Part shown: positions 25,225 to 37,879 of the stretch, piece after piece
Numbering within the stretch: position 1 is the first letter of the stretch
Layout: each line of letters starts with the position of its first letter
Assembly: GCA_038496675.1 (NCBI GenBank)
Contig: CM076654.1
Coordinates: 7,963,677-8,027,676 of the forward strand
Source of the DNA: Rachycentron canadum
Lineage: Eukaryota; Chordata; Actinopteri; Carangiformes; Rachycentridae
Direction of reading: 5' to 3'
Length of the DNA stretch: 64,000 nucleotides
Program-made: the position numbers and the translations under genes
Notes under the pieces: generated by a model
Database searches by the model: none
What the model was told of the DNA's origin: nothing
Seen by the model: only the letters and a program-made list of their open reading frames with translations

Positions 25225-25230
25225 TTTATT
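25225..25230 (-). terminator. vdac3: Candidate vdac3 polyadenylation signal
   Basis: AATAAA on the minus strand about 430 bases past the vdac3 stop. A second AATAAA at 24780-24785 would give an 870-base 3' UTR. Confidence 0.45.
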
Positions 25231-25653
25231 GTCTAAAACTGAAACTTATTTCAGGAAGACTACAGATATGTCTGAGACAAATGCTCTTTTAAAAGTGCAC
25301 TTTGTCTAGTCAAACTGGTCCTTAAATATCCTAATTTGCATGATTTATATTGTATAATATATGTTCAAAGGTTGGCTACGAAACCTGTAAATAATGTAAA
25401 ATTTTAAAATAACCAACACAAAATAATGTTTGATTTCTTTAAAAATTACAGTACTGGAGTTCTTAGAGGCTGCTTGGGGTTTCAGGGTTAAGGCCAAACA
25501 ATGTGTGCATTGGTGTGCATATGTGTGTAGGACTCAGAGTGTAGGGAAGATGTGTTTATGTTTATTCTTTGTAGTGTTGCCACATTTGGGCTCTTTATTC
25601 TTCTCCTGTGTTGCTTTCCTTTCTCTCTCATTATCTGTCTTTCTGCTGAATCT

Positions 25654-28600
25654 TTATGCCTCCAGCTCAAAGCCCATGCCGACTTTGTGTCCACCGCCAT
25701 TGACATTCTTCCCATCAATCAGAGCTGAGAGGGTGAGCTTCACTCCTGCAGGGAAAAGATTGTGCATGATATAGCCATGCCTGTGCATTGCAGGAAATAG
25801 TTTTTAAAAAGAAAAGACAGTTGACTGACCTGGCCGGAGGGTTTGTGTGTAGCCAACTCCAACGAGGCAGGCGTTGTTAACTTTGGTCTGTGAGGAGAAA
25901 CAAGGTCATGGACAGGTGAGATAGCCATGAACACCACATTAGGACAATGGAAACTAGAGTGCAGTTAAATAATTTATATCAACTATGGATACATTAGCCT
26001 CACGTTAATGATTACAGGGAAGTCGAATGTCAGGTAGTTGTGAAGAGTTTGTGTGGGGTTTTTTTTATTAGTCATGTTAGCAGTGTGGCTACAAATGATG
26101 ATTTAGGGCCAAAAAGCCTATAGCTTCATGACCTTGGTCCAGAGTGAAATATCTCAATGACCTGATGAATCCTATTGTCTGTGGTGATCCTCTTACTTTT
26201 CCCTCACTTCCAGGTTGATATTTGAATGTATTATCAAAATATCTAAAACATACATTGTCTCCCTGTTTTGTCTTCCTTAAGGATGAATTGTGAAAACTTT
26301 GGTGACCCCTGACTTTCTGTTTACAGGATTATCAGGTCAAAATTTCACTTTGTCAGATAACTTAGTTTATTATTTTTACTCATTTGTCACATGTTTTTAT
26401 CCAAAGCAACTTACAAGTGAGGGACATCAGTACAGCTTCAGTGCAGTCGAAGGCCTTGGTGCTTGGTGTAAGTAGTTCTACATCTATTGAATGAATGTTT
26501 GTCTTACAGCTGAACCGATCATGAGGCCACAAGAAAGGGAGCTGACATTGAACCCAGGACCTTCTGCATGTAAAGCAGATGTGATGACCACTACACTATA
26601 GAACCTGCTAGTTTCTGAGATACTTGCAAAGCTAATAACACTTAATTATCCTCAGGCGTGATTGATGTTGATTAGTAAATGTTAACATAATAGCACGTTA
26701 AACCAAGATAGTGTACATAGTGAACAAATGCACCTGCTAATCATCCCTGTTGGGCTCATTTAGCTCAAAGCTCAGCCTCACAGTGATTTCTATGGTGTTT
26801 TCCCTCTTTCATCCCAGGTTGAAACATATAATTTGTTCTGCAGATGTTGTCCCTGCTAACCCTACTCATGAGGATTTTATCTGTGATGTTTCTAAGTCCG
26901 TTCTTACAGACAGGGAGGCATCCTTATCCAGCTGGTACTTGGCTCCAATTCCAAAGCGTGTGTTGTTGCTGCCAGCTGTCCAGGCCAGGTGAACCGCTGT
27001 CTCCAAGTTGCTGTTCACCTTTTGGTAAATGGAGCCACCAAACTCTGTGCCATCATTGCTTAAATACAAGAGCAAAACAGAAATTTAAAAGGTGGATCTT
27101 AGCAGCAGATTAGTCTCAACTTTATAATTCATGTTGTGGAAACGCATCCTCTCATTGTTGCCTTCATCCACTGTATCACTTCCTTTTCCTGCCTCTTTTC
27201 ACTGTGATGTTGTGACTCACACATTGGTATGGAGCTGGAAGTCACCGGCCTTGTATCCAAGGGCAAAGTTGTTCTGGGTCAGTTTAGATTTGGCAGTGTC
27301 GAAAGCCAACTGGTAGCCAGCCAGCCAGCCCTCGTAGCCCAGCACAGCAGCTGCATGGACGGTGGGACCAGCCATGTCAAAGTCCAGGTCACAGCCCACA
27401 TTCATATACTCGCGCTTGTAGCCAGTCTTCAGTTTAGCACTCTTCTTGCTACAGAATGAACAAGGAAAGAAAAGAAGCATGGTCATTAAGATAGCATTGA
27501 GATAGTACTCTATTATTAATATGTTGTGCATCTGTATTGTACTTTGTTGTCAATTTATTGAAGACAATGGAAACTACTTAGCATGGATAAGATCACTCTT
27601 ACCCAGTGTTGGGCACAAATGATGTGTCCAGACTGAGCTTCAAGCCCTTAGCCATCTGCAGACAGACAGATAGACAGGAGACACAAACAGTGAGCTAATA
27701 TCTGAAAGCAAAAGTGTTGATGTTTCAAATCTTTTTTAAATAAACTAGAAAAGTTAACTGTCGTCATATATTCTTTAAAATGACTAATATCCTGTTTGTT
27801 GGACTCTACCTGGTCCTCCATGGTGAGTTCTGTGGTGAGAGTGTTGTCTGTGTTCCATTTCTGGTTGAAGCTGAGGCCCAGGTCTTTCACTTTGTACTTG
27901 GTCTCCAGGTGGCCACCTGACTTCCCTGTATCTGTGTTGTTTGAACCAGAGGTGGCAAACTCCTGCAGGACAAAGAGGGATGGAGTGATGATGGGAGAGA
28001 TTAAGATGGAAAATGAGGTGGGAAGAGAAGCAGAAAGGCACATTGCCACATTAGTGCCTAGCCATTAAACTAAAGGCAGAGAGAGTGAGAAAGCTTTAGG
28101 GAGAGAGAATAGGGGACAACAAAAATGAGGGAAACAAGCATCGCTTCTCTGATTTTCCTCTGCCACACAATCCATCTCAGGTTTGTACGGCTGGTTATTT
28201 TAAAAAAAACTTTCAAGATGGAGAAATGAGTTGAGATGGAAAACTGAAAATAGACAGGACTGTGAGGGAGAGGCAGGTGGAGAGTATATCTGAAGATCAG
28301 TGGCGTTACTGGTGCAACAGTTTGGGATAGTGGTGGCACAAACTACCGCTGCAAAGAGACACCTGGCAGAAAGCCTGCATACACTCTCTGCACACAAACA
28401 ACTGGTACCAGTGGCTTACCCTGCAGTACACCTGTGTTTACATCATTACATATGCACACACACTCTCTCTTACCATCTGACAGGAATGTCCAAAGAAGAG
28501 GCAGAAAAGAGAGAAAAGAGAGACAGTTAGGGAAAACCACACAGAGTTTGCATGCAGGAACTTATGCCCTCTCTGGGAAAATGAAAACCAGCGCTACAGA

Positions 28601-29227
28601 AAGTGGAAACCTGTGAGTTCGTACACAGAGTGAATACACATACAAAGTTTTATTCAATGAGGTTTGAGTTTTATTGCATGTGGGAAACTATGTACTAAGT
28701 ATGCAAGTGCTCATTATGGTTTCACCATAGCAACAGGTTTATAGCAACATTGACACATGTTTCTCTGCTGACTCTGGATGTTAGACTGAGTACAAGTCAG
28801 GCACAAAACACACTGACATGAACTGCAGCAAGTCCGTGAGTCAGCCATTTGATTACACTGAGAGAAACAACAGGCTTAAAGGGACAACAATAGTACTTAC
28901 AACACCACTCTGGGACTTGGTCTTAACATCCAGCTTCAGAACTCCAAAGCCTTTGGGAGAAAGGACATTTGGGAATTAAAACCAAAAAAAGCTTGAAGCT
29001 CAGTAACTTACATCCTTGTACTGCACAGTGTGGCTCTAAGACAGCTGCAGGAAAAATAAACATCCTCCAATAAAAATGACACAGAGCAAAGTGTTTCTGC
29101 TATCAACTATCCATTCAAAACAGTTCAAATAAAATAATTGGATGATTGTGTTAATGTTACCATAGCCCTTGTTGAAGATGTCTTTGGCAGATTTTCCCAA
29201 GTCAGAGTATGAAGGAGGGACAGCCAT
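25654..29227 (-). CDS. vdac3: Voltage-dependent anion-selective channel protein 3
   Basis: Beta-barrel porin of the mitochondrial outer membrane passing metabolites and ions. Minus-strand coding exons in transcript order: 29227-29161, 28950-28901, 27962-27810, 27655-27603, 27448-27221, 27058-26908, 25887-25830, 25745-25654; joined length 283 residues, the standard VDAC size. The protein starts MAVPPSYSDLGKSAKDIF (the N-terminal helix), contains the eukaryotic porin signature around GYEGWLAGYQ, the NDGTEFGGSIYQKV block, and ends GFELEA. All introns are GT-AG. VDAC1, 2 and 3 are similar in fish. I choose vdac3 because the C-terminus GMGFELEA and the KDLGLSFNQKWN segment fit VDAC3 best and because POLB and IKBKB flank VDAC3 in human. 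The N-terminus lacks the Cys2 of human VDAC3. Confidence 0.93.
26376..26606 (-). mobile_element. tRNA-Val-derived SINE, minus orientation
   Basis: Read on the minus strand, 26605-26534 folds partly like tRNA-Val. It has a perfect A box TAGTGTAGTGG, an anticodon stem TCTGC/GCAGA around a TTTACAT loop (anticodon TAC) and a degraded B box GGTTCAATGTC. The T stem and 3' acceptor strand do not pair. Downstream, after about 130 bases of body, is a sequence complementary to ATCCAAAGCAACTTACAAGTGA, a tail I recognise as common in teleost repeats. It lies in the vdac3 intron between coding exons 6 and 7. Confidence 0.7.
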
Positions 29228-29232
29228 TGTGC

Positions 29233-32200
29233 CTAAGGAAAGATTATATATATATATAGTGTCAGGTTTCTTCACAGCACTGGAACACACATTCAAATAC
29301 ACATATTGCTGAATTGACCTGACTGATGCTTAGCCAAAGGGATACTCCAGCAATTTAGTAATGCACTTCCATCAAGTTGCAGGGCTTACACGACACAGTA
29401 AAAAAACAGTGGTCAGAATTAAAGCAGCAGAGACAGAGATATACTGCTTTTTTTTTTTAGTCCTTAATATGGGTTAGGATCTAAATGTGCAAGCTCCAAC
29501 ATTTCCCTTGATGCTTCTTTGATAGCACCATTAATCAGACCAACACTTTCTCTGGATTGTTGTACAAATATTCTGTTAAATCTCAATACTCAAACTAAGA
29601 TGACAACAATGTGATAAAGGATGTTATTATAGATACTAGTGTTGTCAAAGGCAGAGTAGTGCTCCCTGTGAGGACAAGACTGATTGATAAAGTACCTTTT
29701 TAAATCAAAAAGTTTTAACAAATGCTGCAAACCAGTAGAGGGTGAATTCTTGTAAATACATGTAGCCTTGCACCTTTGTGGAATCTAAGCAATGCAACTC
29801 AATACTTCTGAGGGAAAATAAAAAATGAAGCACAAAAACGTACAAAAAGCACTGCAGATAGCATTTTCTCACAAATGTTCACCTGCAAACAGCAGGATAC
29901 ATATTTGCCTTAATTGAGGAACCCTTTCTATCTGAAGAGGGCTTGTGGGGTTGTTTAACTAATAGGACTGGTTCTCTTGGAGGGAGGGACTACAAATGTG
30001 ACAGAGCAAATATCTTAAAAGACCACAGTGACATCCAACAGAGAAATTTGGCTGCAAAAGTCACAACTGTATTTCAATATTAATGGCATCCTCTCTCTGC
30101 TATGCTTGTGAAGGATGGGTAAAGAAATACTATGCGAGCCAATGCAGTAGAGCTAACATAAGCAGTAGCAAGTTTGGTTAGTCAGCAACTATATGTCCTG
30201 CACACCACTGCACTGCACCGGAGTGCTTCAGACAGTCATCAGGGTCCCGTGGATCAGTGTATGTGTGTGTGTCTCTGTGTGAGTGAGAGAGAGAAGACAT
30301 TTTTGACAAGGTGACTTTGCAGGAGCATTCAGAATACCGTGTATACAACCTAAACCTGGATTAATATTTTACTACAGGCTTGCCTACCTTCTGGTGCTTC
30401 TGTTTCCCTACACTTAATCTCATCTGTCTCATCTTTTCTGCAGAGTGGAGAAAAGACATTAGCGAAGGGTAATGCAGCTTCAATCTGCTAATGCATCAAT
30501 GATTGACCCAGTGCAGACCATCAAAGTTGTCACTGGAATCCAACAAATGGAAATTGACAAAGGGTAAAGATCTCAGGTCTGTAATGACAATGTAGCCATG
30601 GTACAGTCCAGGGACCCTGATGATACATCATCTGTCTCTCTACCAACACACCCCCCCACTCACCATGTCCCTTCGGTGCGTGGTGATGACATGTCACACA
30701 ATGGCCTTTGTTATCTGCCTGCTTGTCTTTTCCTGTCTTGTCCTGCTGCACCATATTCCTCACTTCTTTCTCTGCCATGTCTCTTCAGACAAGGGAAACA
30801 CAAGGAGGGACAATGGGAAACGTTGGCAAATTGTGCTGCACTGTTTTGACAGCAACAGTGCACAGTGTGTGGGCTTGTCTGAGCGTGGCTCTGAACATTA
30901 GCATGCTTCCTTAGCATGCAGTCAGAGCTCAGAGGTCTCCTTTCTATGTACTGAAATGTCAAACTATTACATCACATTCTACAGTATGTGCAAAGGCCAC
31001 CAAATAACGAACACATGTGCTTTGTGCACAACATTTGAACATGATTAAGGCCTATCCCGCCCTTGTATGGCACTTAAAGATGGCATTTTTATCAGACAAG
31101 AATACTGATTAGCTTCATGAAGGGAACAAAATTATGAGCTAGTGAAAACCTCTGTAGGCGAGCTCTGAAAGCACAGCACATCATACAGGTAAGCATCCCT
31201 CTACAAGAGCAGCATATTATAATAAAAACAACAATTATGGCTCTTTTCAGTTGAACACTCAAAAGGTCAGCTAAATCCACTTCACCAGTGTGTGGGTTTG
31301 GTTTGATCATAACTCAGTGACAGCATCAGAAACATAAGCAAACAACCTCACAACTGTCTTCAGGCTCTGATTCAGAGTTTGCTAAACTCTCACTGGTGCA
31401 TGTGAAATCACCTTTTTCCAACAGAGACCTGCCCAATTCAAACCATAAAATGTTCATCAAATCTCCATCTTTCTCACACACAAACATCTGTAAGTCACAG
31501 TATGTGTCAAAAAGGTCCTATCCATCTCTGCTCTTTCTTTCTCAAGCACTTAGCAACTCTGTGTAAGCTGACCTGTATTTTGCTGAGCACATGCAATCCC
31601 TGGACTGTCTTTGTCATTTCACAATGGTGTCACGCTCCTTCTCGACTCTGTGCCTCGTCACCCCCTTCACCACAAGGTCCATTTTTGACTCTTCCCACCT
31701 CGACTTCATCTGTCAGTCTCAACAGTTGGCTCTATATTTAGCCCAGGTGAACCTGACACTACAACACATGTGACTAAGGTTTCAGCATGTGTCCTCCCTC
31801 CTTCAGGTTCAGTCGATTGAAAACCCCTATAAAAAAGGATATATTTGTCTGTATTTTACTTCCACGTTTATATACAAACACTCTCTTCCCACTCATCTTA
31901 ACGCTTTCATGACATGCAACCAGACGATAGCCTTGACAGAGCTCAGAGGTCAAAAGGACATTTAGAATCAGTGTGAGAGGAAAACCACAACTGCACAAAT
32001 AACAGGATGGTGGTTGTGTTTGTCAATGATTGACCGCAAGTAGTATCTTTAGATAAAAGGTTCTGTCCAATTTGAACGCATAATATTAGAGACTTGCTCT
32101 TAAATATCAGGTACAACTATTAATGTCATATGTACATGACAAAATAAGTTTACATTTGCAGTTTTTCAGTTATTATTATTTTCAGTTGTCTGATTAAATA

Positions 32201-33675
32201 CCTGCTTATTCTTCAACAGAACACTAGTGTTACATTGACTGTGATTCACATTAACACAGAGATACTCTACTATAATTATCATTGTTGAGAAATTTATTTT
32301 AAATCATTATCTAAATACTTTATTCCCATGTCTATGGGACATTGATTAGTTTTGATTGATTAGTTGTGTCAATGGCTGCATCAGACTTTAGTGTTCACTT
32401 TGTGCTGATATAAACTGGATAACAGCCACTAGTTTCATGTAATTGTAAAGGGGGAGCCATTGTGTTATAGTATAAATGTGTTCCATTCAATTGCAAAAAT
32501 GAGCACTGATCGTACGCCTGTCCTAATGTTTAAATTACTAATATTATCAGCAATAATTTTAACATGTATTCATTAGTTGGTAAACTGTGTTTGAGTTTAA
32601 TATAATGGCACTAATAATAGACTCTTTACTGATGAACAGATACTGAGCAAAAAAACTATTAAACTGTAAACAGACGGTTACTCAACATCAGCCAAACCCT
32701 CTGATAACATGACACCAAAGCAAGTGTGTCAGGCATATAACAGAAGGAACATGTGTGTGAGAGAGATAAGTTCAAGTGCAGTTAGTTACACCTAGACAAT
32801 ATATAGCTTGAAAAGTGGCTGAGGTATTTGCTTCATAGTATGCGCCAGTCTAAATAAGAGGTTCTTCCAGTGGACTTCAAATTGTTTAATGAAAACAGCA
32901 GGCTTCTGTGGGGTGTGAGCACCTGTTTGCCAGTAAGCTTTGGTCATTTAATACTTATGGCATCAGCCTGTTTGTTACTAATGTGTTGTTTCAGCCTTAG
33001 GTCAGTCTGATTTCATCATCAGGCCTGATTTCAGAACTATGGATAGCGACGGTCTTAGAAAAGCAAATAAATGACCATAATGACTAAACACAAGGTTTCA
33101 CTTTCATTAACTCCTCTAAACTGAACTGGATATTTAATGGAGCTGCTCATAGACATTGTACTTCTTAAAAAACAGGCAAACAAGATTTACGGCACCTTGT
33201 CGCCCTGTCCCATAAGAGGACGAGTATTTTCATTCGCCAGATGTGGCCACCTCTGTTTTCCTGTGTTTGTCTGTGCGTCTAATGTGTCCTACCAACTCAG
33301 CAACACCCTTTCTAAGACATAATCTCTAGTTTCAAGTAAATTAGATCTCACACCACAATGTTACAAATTCCCTACTTGAGAATGGGAAGCTTATGTCCCA
33401 TATCGATACCACTGATGGCAAATCAGTCATGATCAGTAAATAGATTATTTTTAAGGCAGTCATGCATTTGAGGCAACTACTGGGATATACAGGCCTGAAC
33501 TGGCATTAAATCCCTGGCAAACCCGCCTGCTGCACTCCCACCTCTGCATGTGTGACTCATATCTCACTGACAGTCAAACGGCTATTGACAGCAGCTCCAC
33601 TGTCATGCACAAAAACAGAAATAAGACAATAACTTTTTCGACATAACAACTTTGCGAAGTCAGTTATTGCTTACC
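29233..33675 (-). other. vdac3 5' intron(s), noncoding
   Basis: 4.4 kb between the first coding exon (acceptor at 29233-29234) and the presumed noncoding exon 1 near 33.7 kb. I recognise no other gene or mobile element. A possible 50-base alternative 5' exon is listed separately at 30388-30437. Confidence 0.55.
30388..30437 (-). other. vdac3: Possible alternative 5' UTR exon of vdac3
   Basis: On the minus strand a pyrimidine-rich tract ends in CTCTGCAG at 30438-30445, followed by 50 bases and a donor AAG|GTAGGC at 30387. Both splice sites look strong. The segment's ATGs are out of frame with the VDAC start at 29227, so it would be untranslated or carry a short upstream frame. This is a splice-site inference only. 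Confidence 0.25.
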
Positions 33676-33802
33676 TTTATTTATAGGGCGGAGTGTGCAG
33701 AGTCTGTGGACGCTGTTCGGCGCAGCGGGGCATGTGAAGGAGAAAGCAGAGACGAACAGACTGGGCAGGCGCAAGTCAGACCTCCGGCCGAGGGCGGGGC
33801 CG
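33676..33802 (-). promoter_or_regulatory. vdac3: vdac3 promoter and noncoding exon 1
   Basis: CpG-rich patch with a GC box (GGGCGGGGC, 33792-33800) suited to Sp1, in contrast to AT-rich flanks. A minus-strand donor (AAATAAAG|GTAAGC) ends a likely noncoding exon at 33676. The coding exon at 29232 begins with five untranslated bases, so an upstream exon is required. Confidence 0.55.
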
Positions 33803-34839
33803 TTGTGTAATTGACATTGAAGAGAAACTTATCAAACCGTGGGCTATAGGCCTAGTACATAAGTTTTATATATATATGTATTATATATGCTCACATTGTT
33901 GCTGAGAAGTTCTTAGGTGCTCACTCGCTGTTTGATACAGGTAATTGATATTCATTTTATAATACCATTTTATAATAAAAAAAGTATCACGGGTTTAGGC
34001 GTGCTACCTTAATACATCCAACTTTGACGATACAAGAATCTTTCAGGCTTTCGTCATTTAAAAACACAGCAAATCAGAAATTATTATTATTATATTATTA
34101 TTCTGGCCACTGTCGGTGTGAGACAACACAGTAGCACAAATGTGGAAAAATGTTTTGGTGTAATAAGACTCTTGCACCGCTCGGGGGCAATGACCTCTTG
34201 CGGATATCAACAGTATAAAGGGGGTATTTTTTGCCCCGAGGAGGGCCTGTCAGGCAGAGGTTAATTTAAGGTTGTGCGCAGTGTCCCGCCCATCTCGCTC
34301 AGGATGGGACCGCCCAACCACTCTTTAACAACCAAAACGTTATAGTATAAAATAATGTTGGGGAATAGATATAATTAGCAGCATAGGTGGAGTTTAGTGT
34401 TGCAGCCGTAGGGGGTCGTAAGTTAAAGGGGAGATTGAAACACCCTGTAAAACAAAACACCACACAGAAATAGACCCGATAGAACTTAAAACTGCTGCAA
34501 AGGAAGAGGGACACAGGTAAACACAGGCTTAGGACCAGCGACTGAGTGCTTAGAAAACCGTGGGATATCAGTTATGTTTTAGGCCCAAGTATTAAAAATG
34601 ATCATTATTATATCTGTGATTATCAACTGCCACTTTATGGCTGTTCTCCAAGCTGATGCGCCTCAACTGTTTATTACTGTTAGTCAGTATATTACCCACT
34701 ATTTGTTGGCGGTTGTGAGTCTACAGCTTATTCTCATTTTTGATAAACTCCCAGCTGGTTGTCACTTAGATGATTTGGGTAAATTTTGAGACCCGTTGAA
34801 AACGCCTCTTCCCGTCTATCGGGTCTATTTCTATATGCG

Positions 34840-34945
34840 GCTGTGCCGTTGCCATGGTGAGGACTGCTGAAACGAGTGTTGATACCTCAGCGTCATCAGC
34901 GCGCGTGAACAAAATCCCCAACAGATAAACAAGGTCGTGTTTAAG
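34840..34945 (+). promoter_or_regulatory. enkd1: enkd1 promoter and noncoding exon 1
   Basis: A GC-richer patch ends in a good donor (TTTAAG|GTAAAC, exon end 34945). The first coding exon begins at an acceptor near 35467. An X-box-like site GTTGCC-AT-GGTGAG lies at 34848-34861 near the presumed start. The exact transcription start is not determinable from sequence. Confidence 0.5.
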
Positions 34946-35182
34946 GTAAACGAATTAAATTAATTTCTTTATGTTACTCAACCGGTTAATTTGGTTTGGT
35001 CGGCGTCACCTATTGGACATATTTCTCGTTTAACGCGTGGCTGTGAGTCGTTTCTGAGCAGGTATCCGTCGACTGAGTCTGTGTTGATTAGCCAACTTTA
35101 CAAGCTAATCAACAAGAGCTACGGTTGGACGCCGTTAGGTTGTTAATCATTAGGGATTTTCATAGCTGTATGCTGAGGAATG

Positions 35183-35220
35183 ACTCATTCATTCATTCAT
35201 TCATTCATTCATTCATTCAC
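35183..35220. repeat. (ATTC)n microsatellite, about nine units
   Basis: Tetranucleotide run in enkd1 intron 1. Confidence 0.95.
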
Positions 35221-35480
35221 TTGACCCAAGTATCAGCGGTATCGCTGCAATATAAACACCACTGATAAACATGAGCTCAAAAGCAAAGCCCTTCTTCATA
35301 GCCGTGTGATATGGTCCATAACCAGGTCCAAAGAAATCATGGGTGAACTACTATCTTGTATTTCATTAACACTAACCAATACTTAGCTATCACTGTGAGA
35401 AATGTGTGTGTGTTTGACTTTATTTTATTTCTTAGCTGAAACTGTAGCCTGTTTTTTGTTTTTACAGTTTCCAGCTTCAG

Positions 35481-37426
35481 ATGTGTGAAGGGCCATCATC
35501 AATATCTGGGCCAATTCCCCCGGATCCCTCTCTGTTTCCTCACTACTACAAACGACCTGCTTCAGGTTAGATTATAGCCATGTTATATTATTATGTGTTA
35601 GCTGTGATAGCTGTCTTCCCATTGTTAGATATTGCAGCAACAAGACCATCCACTAATGGAGAACCAGGTTGCATTATTGAGTTTTCTTTCCTCCTCCAGC
35701 TCGTGGACGTTTAGAGGGAAACCATAATGGGACTTTGGCCCTTCTCTCGGGGCCAGTTGCTCCAGATCCTGGGTTGTACCCTGGCTGCTACAGTGCTCGT
35801 ACCCCAGCACATCCTCCACGAGTTGGCCCAAATGCCACTCATATTCTGGAACGAGGACAAAGAGGTGTAGTGGGGGAGCTACTCAAATTAGATGGTGTTT
35901 CGATCACACCCCTTCCAAAACAGAGTAAGTGCAATTGATTTTTCAGAATAGTATTTTTCTGTTTTTCAAAAACAAGAGAAGCTTGTTTTGTCTCAAAGGA
36001 TGGCAGCGTCAGAGTTTCCTCTCATTTTAGTTTTTATAGTACTATGTTGGTATTAACACGATAACCTCATAAACAATGAGACTGTGTTTATTATTTGGCC
36101 CTAGAACAACGAGTACATGACTTTAGTAAAGAGAATATCCGTCGTCTCCGGGAGATCCAGAGACGCTGCAAAGAGCATGAAGCTGAGAGAGCACAGTCTC
36201 GTCCGGTTCCAGTCAAAGCTCTCTGGACCTCCTCCAAATACGAAAATGTCCCCTCGAGGGTGATGGCACAGCTACAGGTAAGGAACATGTCTGCAAAAGA
36301 TGAAAGTCCTTGAGTTATGAATATTTCGTCTGGATAACCTTGAATCCAGTCTCTTCCATGCAGGTTTCTAGTCCAACTGTTAAACCCCAGTGCCAAAAAT
36401 TTCTGAAGGCTCACTCTAATGGTGGATTTACTGCCCCACCAAGTCCACACTTGAAAGCTTTGCAACGCCCTGCTTCCTGCAACTCTGCAGATGACCAGGA
36501 TTTGCAAGTGAGAACTGCCAATAAATGTTTACTTCTTGATACACAGTGAAATGATCAAACAATAAGTGGTACAGTGTTTAGATCTAATTTTTTTCTGTCA
36601 AAGAGAAGAGAGAAGAGTTCTGCTTGCATTTGCTGTATTGTTTTCCAAGATGATTTATTCAACAAATAACATGAATGTGCATTTTATTCAGTTTGAAGAA
36701 AATCTGCATATTTGCTGTTTTTTATGTTCCATACATTGTTATTTGTGAATACAGTTACAGGTGAAAGGTCAGACAATAGACTTCATAAAACTCAATGCCC
36801 AGGCTGCAGGAAAAACTGTGCTGCGTCGGTCCCAGTCACTGACAAACCTAAGAGATAAGCCTGTGCCCAGTGCAGTCAAGGGACAGGTGCCTCTGTAGTG
36901 AGTATTGTTATGCCATGTCTTACCTTCTTACCTTAGCTTTTGCTGCTTTCACCTTTCCATTGACTGCTGTTGCTCATGTGTTCTCTTCCTCTCACTGCAA
37001 TTTAAACACACGCACACTGACAGTCTTGAGGAGAGGAAACAGCAGTGGCGTAAAGAGGAGGAAGAGAGGAGGAGGAACACACCTGATCCCTCAATCCCAG
37101 CTGGTCACACCCTGATGCCTGAGAGTGAGAGACAGGAGACACTGAAGTCTCTCAAAGAGAGTATGTCTCTGTTTCTCTTAATCTATGTCTTTAAAATTTA
37201 TAATAACAGTGTAAACTATACAATGAATGTTTTACAGTCTAACACTGTTGTTGATTTTTCCGCAGCTCATCGCTCCCTGGTGACAGAGTTGCTGTCACTC
37301 CCTCTCAAAGCTGACAATCTGAGCTTTCGCTCACGAAGAGCTCACCTTGATTGTAGGCTTTCTGAAATTGAGGAGGCCATTAAAATATTCTCCAGGGACA
37401 AAGTTTATATAAAAATAGATTCCTAA
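35481..37426 (+). CDS. enkd1: Enkurin domain-containing protein 1
   Basis: Microtubule- and centrosome-associated protein with a C-terminal enkurin domain. Coding exons: 35481-35565, 35700-35924, 36105-36277, 36364-36507, 36755-36897, 37024-37160, 37266-37426; all GT-AG, 355 residues (human 346). It starts MCEGPSSISGPIPPDP, near-identical to human ENKD1. It contains ILERGQRGVVGELLKL, a basic helical stretch KENIRRLREIQRRCKEHE, and a C-terminal enkurin region (about residues 250-355) with PDPSIPAGHTLMPESER and EIEEAIKIFSRDKVYIKID, the last being the most conserved block. The apparent TAG at 36896-36898 is not a stop: the donor splits it and TA joins T of the next exon to give Tyr. The two ciliary-type genes here (enkd1, dynll2) both carry X-box-like sites upstream. 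Confidence 0.95.
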
Positions 37427-37832
37427 CACATGAAGAGGAAAAGGAGAAGAGAGACAGAAGAGGACATGGTCTTGTAAAGCCACTGTTTTATTGAGATTCA
37501 TTTTCATTTTGTAGTTGCATTATGTTGCATAACACCGAACCTTGTAAAATAGGTGATTGTTATAACATTTACGTATTTTAGTGTTGTAAATGACAAACAA
37601 CCTTTTTAGAAATGGAATGATTAGTACTTAAAGTCAACCATTAAGGTCACCAAACATTAATATCAACATGCAGTTTTCTCTTGCATGAAAAAAGAAGGTG
37701 CACTGTAAACTTATCAGTAAAAGCCATTCGTTCCTAAAGTAGAATTTACAGAGATGTCATTTATTCTGTTTTTGTATAATATTGATTGATTGTGATATTT
37801 TGTGAAGACACTGTATATTACACTTGTTTTTA

Positions 37833-37838
37833 ATTAAA
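37833..37838 (+). terminator. enkd1: Candidate enkd1 polyadenylation signal ATTAAA
   Basis: ATTAAA about 400 bases after the stop codon and about 75 bases before the CRE-like site of the downstream polb promoter. The two tandem genes are therefore tightly packed. Confidence 0.5.
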
Positions 37839-37879
37839 ACGTGCAACGCATCACGAAATTTAAGATGCTCGATTTGAAA

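Noticed and set aside
26534..26605. Functional tRNA-Val gene
   Set aside because: The T stem and acceptor 3' strand do not pair and the B box is degraded; the sequence continues into a repeat tail.
25654..29227. Alternative identity vdac1 or vdac2
   Set aside because: The N-terminus lacks the VDAC2 extension and the C-terminus and synteny fit vdac3 better, though the paralogues are close.
36091..36507. 138-codon minus-strand open frame
   Set aside because: It is antisense to enkd1 coding exons 3 and 4; the plus-strand protein is clearly the real one.
36896..36898. In-frame TAG that would truncate ENKD1
   Set aside because: The GT of the donor GTGAGT begins inside it; splicing joins TA to T of the next exon and restores Tyr, as the conserved flanking protein shows.
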